Shown: positions 59,646 through 64,000 of the stretch, one piece after another
How the letters are laid out: each line of letters begins with the position of its first letter
How positions within the stretch are numbered: the stretch's first letter is position 1
DNA from: Lewinellaceae bacterium
GTDB lineage: Bacteria > Bacteroidota > Bacteroidia > Chitinophagales > Saprospiraceae
Length of the DNA stretch: 64,000 nucleotides
Assembly: GCA_020636105.1 (NCBI GenBank)
Contig: JACJYL010000002.1
Coordinates: 2,012,001 to 2,076,000 of the forward strand
Reading direction: 5' to 3'
Translations under genes and position numbers: made by a program
The notes under the pieces: model-generated
Databases searched by the model: none
Told to the model about the DNA's origin: nothing
The model's input: the letters and a program-made list of their open reading frames with translations, nothing else

Positions 59646-60105
59646 GTTTAATTCGAAAAGGGACATAACCTGCAGGGACAACTTTATGTTTCTTTTGATG
59701 ATTTTGGGAGAAAAAAGAGGATCAAAATAATTAGATAAACTTTTACATTAGAAATCCCGACAATTCATGTTACACAATGCAGGGAACCTGTCCCCGGCAC
59801 AAAGTACCTGGATCGGCCTTCAATTGATTGGAGATTCTACTTTCTGCTGTTCCATAAATACTGAGCCAGAACCGAAGCATATCGAATATCGATTAACGAA
59901 TTTAGAAGCATTCGAAGATGCCAATCTCAAAATTCACCGTTTAAAATGATTCACTAATTAAAAAGGATACCGTACTATGACAAAAAACTTCATTCGATTT
60001 TTAGAAAAACATGGGGAATAGCCTCAAAAAGGGATTACCCTTCCAGGCCTTCATTTTTTCACACAGGGTAGAATCGACAAGGTTTAAAGAAAAAGAGGGA
60101 AAAAG
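59646..60105. other. Intergenic stretch without a supported gene
   Basis: The last part of the 762-bp spacer between the DUF2202 gene and the giant T9SS gene. A 60-residue frame at 59767-59949 and a 14-residue frame near 59978 have no support. No RNA gene or repeat array was recognised. The right end is A-rich and leads into the terminator at 60106. Confidence 0.45.
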
Positions 60106-60148
60106 AAAGTAAAAAACGGGACGAAGCAGAAAAAAACTGCTCCGCCCC
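60106..60148 (-). terminator. Terminator of the giant T9SS gene
   Basis: As minus-strand RNA, GGGGCGGAGCAG (60148-60137) pairs with CUGCUUCGUCCC (60129-60118) including two G-U pairs, loop of seven U, and a U-rich stretch follows. It lies 58 bp after the stop at 60206. Confidence 0.7.
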
Positions 60149-60205
60149 TTCTTCACATGAAACAAATTTACGCGTTAAATATCTTTAGATCACTTTTTAA
60201 AAGGA

Positions 60206-63200
60206 TCATTGCTGTACAATCATTTTCCTGGAAGCGGTAAACTCACCCGTAGTCAGCGTGTAATAATAAACGCCTGAGGTTAAGGTTCCTTTTTCAAGGG
60301 TGATCTCATTGTAACCTTTTTCAAAGTTGCCGGAGATCTTTTTCACTTCTCTTCCCGAAACATCTCTGATGATCAGCGTTGTGGCTGCATCGTGTGGCAG
60401 TTCAAAACCGATCACGGTACTATGGGTAAACGGGTTCGGTACGTTTTGATACAATTCAAAATTGTAACCGACTGCTGCTACCGGTTCGCTCTGGAGGTAA
60501 TATTGAATGTCAACACCAAGTTGTTCGCCGTTTTTACCGTAAGCTTCTTCCGGCGTAAAGGCAGAGCCGATACTCAGGACTTCGCTCAGGCTGGAAACGT
60601 GTTCCCTGGCGCGGAATTTCAATTTAAACATCTGTGGAACATCTTCCTTACTAACAAAGATAGTATTTCCATTTGGATTATGCCAACTTGTGGTGATAAG
60701 TCCTCTGTCCAAAAAGTCCAAACCGAAGTTATCCTGATTGGCTATACCATCCACAACTTCAACAAAATCAAGGAATTGTTGGTCAAAATTCAAGGTAAAC
60801 TGGTATCCTCTAATTTTTGCCAGATCGGGAGCCGTAAAGGTGATGTTATACTCCTGCCCCTGCTCAAGTTCCTGATCGAGCACTCCAAATTTGAATTGAC
60901 CTTCTTCATTCCTGAAGTCGAGTCCGCCAAAGTCTGAAGGCGATGCGGTCATGTTGACATCTCCCATCTTAATACCGATGAAATCCAGGTGGTACTCACA
61001 TCCCGACAGGTCACCCAGGGTGATCGTCTGCGGACGGCTTTCATACCATGGGTTCGCCGGCTCAGGGAATACATAAGATTTGTCGATGAATATCCAGCTT
61101 GGCACCTGGGAGAATTCAGAAATCTGTCCGAGGATCAGTTTCTTGATCTCTATCAGGTCCAGTACGGTCACCGCTCCCGAGTTGTTCACATCCGCTGCAA
61201 GCAGCAGGTATGGAGAAACGATCGGGTTGGTGCCCAGTAAGTGCTGTTGTATCACGATCAAATCCATTGTCGTCACACCATTGAGGTAGTCATAATCCTT
61301 TTCAGGCGTGATGGTATAATCCTCTCCAAGAGTAACATCCCAGAAGTCATACAATCCGTCTTCTTCCGTTACATCCTCATCGAGGAGATCTGTAGTATTC
61401 GTATTGGTCAACGTAACATCTACCCCTTCGATAGGTTTGTTCAGGATGGTAGCGATTCTGCCGTGCAGATCAGCTTCTGAAGTACAGGTAGGACAAACTC
61501 CCAACGGATCCTGTACAAAGACCAGCACTTCACATTGATCGTAATTCGGACCGCCGATGCTTCCATCAGGCTGGACGGAATACGGGTTGAACGCACTATC
61601 CCACATATAAACCTCAAGCGTAATACTGTACCTGTCTTTACAAGTCAGGATGATGCTTGTAGAATCCGGATTCGGTACTTCGCCAATCCTGTTGACAGAG
61701 AACCTGAGTGGCGCAGAACAATCGCTGACGAGGCAGTTGGCCAATTGTGTAGCCAGTACTTCGGCAAAGCCGTCATCTGCAAGGCCGTCCCCATCTACAT
61801 CAACGCCTGGTTCTACTGCCTGTAGGTTTACCATCAGGCCACTGTAACAAACGATCTGCGGTATGTAACAATCCACCACTTCAAATGGCAGTATAGCTGT
61901 TGTCGTGTTGCCACAACCGTCGTCGATGGCCAGCTCGAAGTTATGTGTACCAATCGGGTAAACACCTGTCAACACATAATCAGGGTAACTTCCTTCAAGG
62001 ATTCCGGAATCTGTCAGATCCAAATCAATGGTTCCGTCTGCTCCGGCATCGAGGAAGATACGAATACTCAGATTATCGGCAATACAGTTCTCCGTGACAG
62101 TGAAAGGATAAACGATCTCCGTTTCACAGGCAGCTGTATGCGTACAGAAGGCATCCGGCATCTCAAAGACCACCACCGGAGCAATTGTATCGTGGATCAC
62201 TACATGCTGGGTATAAGTCCAGTATCCTGTTGATTCCGTAATCCTCCAGTATCCTTCCGGATTCGTTTCACCGTCACAGGCAGTACCTTTGGTTCCTGCT
62301 GCAGGAACCATGTTATACTGTTCGTTGTCATAATCGACGAAAGTCGTATCCTGGGTTCTGATTATCCAGACATCTTCTTCTCCTTCGATACCGTCGCAAT
62401 CTTCATCGCGGCTGATATTGACCGGAGCGGAGATGCCGTCCCATTCGCAGTAATTGATGATGTGATAAGTCCGAAGTACGTTGTAGCACTCCTCACCTTC
62501 TATCGGTAAGAACTCATCTTCATAAGTCACCACGATGGAATCACAACCTGTATGGAAGAGCTCTACAGTGTAGGCATTATCGATACAATCTGTTTCTGTA
62601 TCCTGCGGCAACTTGATCTCGTAGTTCGCGGTTCCGGTTATGGTGACTACCTGCTGGAAGATATCCATTGACAGGTTACCCACCACATCAATTGCCTGGA
62701 AGCGACGGATAATGGTTCCGTATCCACAATCAGACAAGTTAACGATCGGAGCGAACTCAATGGCTTCCGCTGAACAGTTATCCACAACATCCGGCATTCC
62801 GAACAATTGGCTCAAATGGCCCAGGTTGTAAGCATCAAACTCATACGGCAGTTCGTCACATCCAACGGTCACATTCTCAAGTCCGTAACACAACGGAAGC
62901 GTATTGTCTTCCACAAGGATCTCTGACCAACAGAAGTTTTCATTTCCATTAACGTCAACGACTCTCATTTCAACGGTTACGTACAACCCTGCATCACAGC
63001 AACTGAACTCAACGTATGGTCCCCATGCTGAATACAATGGTTCGAGTAATGTATCACAGGTCATCGGATCGCGGGTGTAAATTCTGCGAACCAAAATGCT
63101 GTCGATTCCACAGTTATCATAACTTCCGTTATCGATCTGGAAGGTATATACCCTGGCAAGTCCGAATCCGCCAAGAGAAATATTCATTCCATCGTCACAT

Positions 63201-64000
63201 ACGGCCACCGGATTGTCCAGGTCAGCCACGCGGAAATAACAATCCTGTGTAGTGCTCACCCCGCAATCATCTGTGACGATGTAACGGACGATATAATCAC
63301 CCACCGGCACGTCAAAAAGTGTCCTGTCATCCCCCGGAAGGATCAATGCAATCATTTCGGTTCCATCCATGGTCCATATCTGTGTGATCGCGGTCCAGGT
63401 GAAATCAGGGGAAGAACAAACGCCTCCTGAAACGATCGGCATCGGTACCTCAACGGTTCCGGTACATTCAAACGGATCTGTGGTAAAGAGCATTATATTC
63501 TCTTCCAGTATCGGACAGAAGTGCGTGCTCAACGGACACTCGACCACGAGGCCTCCTCCATTTGCTGCACTTACCGTGATCAACTGGGTAAATACTACCT
63601 GAGTTCCCGTACAAGGATCCTCAATGGTCCATGTCCTGGTGATGACATAAGAACTTGAACAATCAGAGGTGATCTCATCGACATAAGTCGCTGAAAGCCC
63701 ACAGAATTCAAGGTCAACATCCTCTACACCAAAATATGTTGCGTAGGTCGGATATCCTGTGAGGGATGGAGCCGGATGTCCGTTCTCATCGGTCTCAAAG
63801 GCTTCCGTACAATCGATATTAACATCTTCCAGTCCGATCACTTCGTTTACATCAGGCAGGCTGATGATAATCTGCTGAACGCCCTGGAGGGTTACATTTC
63901 CTATTCCATATACTGTAAATGTTCTGATGATCATGCTTTCCTCACAATCTCCGCCATCGAAGTATTCGTCAGAGAAGTCGAAAGTAATAAATCCGCACTC
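60206..64000 (-). CDS. Giant T9SS surface protein with dockerin- and cohesin-like parts (5' end outside window)
   Basis: The frame is open from 60206 through the right window edge, so the ~1265 residues seen are the C-terminal part. The first ~800 are repeated beta-rich, Cys-containing units of the adhesin type ('v.D.C......r.w...D.cGn', for example VTDDCGVSTTQDCYFRVADL). Then a CarboxypepD/SdrD-like unit (GRIATILNKPIEGVDVTLTN) is followed by a dockerin-like pair (LNGVTTMDLIVIQQHLLG and ADVNNSGAVTVLDLIEIKKL), a cohesin-like segment (QEYNITFTAPDLAKIRGYQF ... FDQQFLDFVEVVDG), and a T9SS type A domain (LYQNVPNPFTHSTVIGFELP ... SGVYYYTLTTGEFTASRKMI). Surface adhesion or scaffolding is likely. Confidence 0.88.
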   Translation of the reverse strand, partial: ECGFITFDFSDEYFDGGDCEESMIIRTFTVYGIGNVTLQGVQQIIISLPDVNEVIGLEDVNIDCTEAFETDENGHPAPSLTGYPTYATYFGVEDVDLEFCGLSATYVDEITSDCSSSYVITRTWTIEDPCTGTQVVFTQLITVSAANGGGLVVECPLSTHFCPILEENIMLFTTDPFECTGTVEVPMPIVSGGVCSSPDFTWTAITQIWTMDGTEMIALILPGDDRTLFDVPVGDYIVRYIVTDDCGVSTTQDCYFRVADLDNPVAVCDDGMNISLGGFGLARVYTFQIDNGSYDNCGIDSILVRRIYTRDPMTCDTLLEPLYSAWGPYVEFSCCDAGLYVTVEMRVVDVNGNENFCWSEILVEDNTLPLCYGLENVTVGCDELPYEFDAYNLGHLSQLFGMPDVVDNCSAEAIEFAPIVNLSDCGYGTIIRRFQAIDVVGNLSMDIFQQVVTITGTANYEIKLPQDTETDCIDNAYTVELFHTGCDSIVVTYEDEFLPIEGEECYNVLRTYHIINYCEWDGISAPVNISRDEDCDGIEGEEDVWIIRTQDTTFVDYDNEQYNMVPAAGTKGTACDGETNPEGYWRITESTGYWTYTQHVVIHDTIAPVVVFEMPDAFCTHTAACETEIVYPFTVTENCIADNLSIRIFLDAGADGTIDLDLTDSGILEGSYPDYVLTGVYPIGTHNFELAIDDGCGNTTTAILPFEVVDCYIPQIVCYSGLMVNLQAVEPGVDVDGDGLADDGFAEVLATQLANCLVSDCSAPLRFSVNRIGEVPNPDSTSIILTCKDRYSITLEVYMWDSAFNPYSVQPDGSIGGPNYDQCEVLVFVQDPLGVCPTCTSEADLHGRIATILNKPIEGVDVTLTNTNTTDLLDEDVTEEDGLYDFWDVTLGEDYTITPEKDYDYLNGVTTMDLIVIQQHLLGTNPIVSPYLLLAADVNNSGAVTVLDLIEIKKLILGQISEFSQVPSWIFIDKSYVFPEPANPWYESRPQTITLGDLSGCEYHLDFIGIKMGDVNMTASPSDFGGLDFRNEEGQFKFGVLDQELEQGQEYNITFTAPDLAKIRGYQFTLNFDQQFLDFVEVVDGIANQDNFGLDFLDRGLITTSWHNPNGNTIFVSKEDVPQMFKLKFRAREHVSSLSEVLSIGSAFTPEEAYGKNGEQLGVDIQYYLQSEPVAAVGYNFELYQNVPNPFTHSTVIGFELPHDAATTLIIRDVSGREVKKISGNFEKGYNEITLEKGTLTSGVYYYTLTTGEFTASRKMIVQQ

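Noticed and set aside
59767..59949. 60-residue plus-strand frame before the giant gene
   Set aside because: No signal, domain or neighbour link; likely chance.
1..64000. tRNA or rRNA genes
   Set aside because: I looked through the spacers and did not find a cloverleaf or rRNA-like stretch, but without a covariance search a tRNA could have been missed.

Overview
The window looks like chromosomal DNA of a Bacteroidota bacterium, most likely a Saprospiria/Lewinella-type organism. At least five proteins end in a type IX secretion system (T9SS) sorting domain of the form 'hydrophobic-FPNP...GIYxL...K.ivvq'. Other lineage signs are CarboxypepD-like regulatory domains, LytS/LytTR signalling, ECF sigma factors, TATCTTTG-type -7 promoter boxes, and start sites without clear Shine-Dalgarno sequences. 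No rRNA, tRNA, CRISPR array, insertion sequence or prophage was recognised. The window looks like core chromosome with one probable horizontally acquired gene (a DinD-like BRO-N protein at 10.6-11.5 kb).

Layout. 0-2 kb: end of a coiled-coil protein, an SRPBCC protein, a lone sigma-region-2-like protein and small membrane or exported proteins. 2-7 kb: secreted GH10 xylanase, an HExxH metallopeptidase-like protein overlapping an AraC regulator tail to tail, and an exported protein with a strong terminator. 7-14 kb: a large propeller-amidohydrolase, DinD, an RlmI-like rRNA methyltransferase, and rpe with a small membrane protein. 14-25 kb: gamma-glutamyltransferase, a phospholipid-methyltransferase-like protein, a TPR-PD40-SPOR envelope protein, a 2-oxoacid dehydrogenase E2, a double-OmpA protein, a DUF2271 T9SS protein, an AI-2E family permease and a small membrane protein. 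25-37 kb: gltX with a large insertion, a polysaccharide deacetylase, a T9SS protein, a CRTAC1/FG-GAP protein, another T9SS protein, a LytS/LytTR pair and a serine hydrolase lipoprotein. 37-43 kb: cysN without cysD, a Nudix hydrolase, UDP-glucose dehydrogenase and a multi-TM patatin. 43-47 kb: ECF sigma, a membrane anti-sigma-like protein with a TonB-like C-terminus, and a divergent vWA protein. 47-56 kb: T9SS lipase-like protein, HI0933-like flavoprotein, glgB, GlsB/YeaQ protein, and a propeller-like protein with glutaminase. 55.7-59.5 kb: EF-hand protein, cupin, ECF sigma, membrane protein and DUF2202 lipoprotein. 60-64 kb: the C-terminal part of a giant T9SS adhesin-like protein with dockerin-like and cohesin-like segments.

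The most striking non-genic signal is a set of short-period tandem arrays in intergenic DNA. A heptanucleotide family (YAWCVAG on one strand) occurs four times. Two copies end 2-4 nt before a start codon (rpe and the Nudix gene), and one lies between an ECF sigma gene and its anti-sigma-like partner, 4 nt before an ATC where a start codon would be expected. Octamer, other heptamer, nonamer and decamer arrays lie at other gene edges. The most system-like gene group is the sigma / TonB-tailed anti-sigma / vWA-plug-like module at 42.8-46.9 kb, which resembles the logic of FecI-FecR-FecA but with different parts. A second ECF cluster links a cupin, a membrane protein and a ferritin-like DUF2202 lipoprotein to a neighbouring EF-hand protein.
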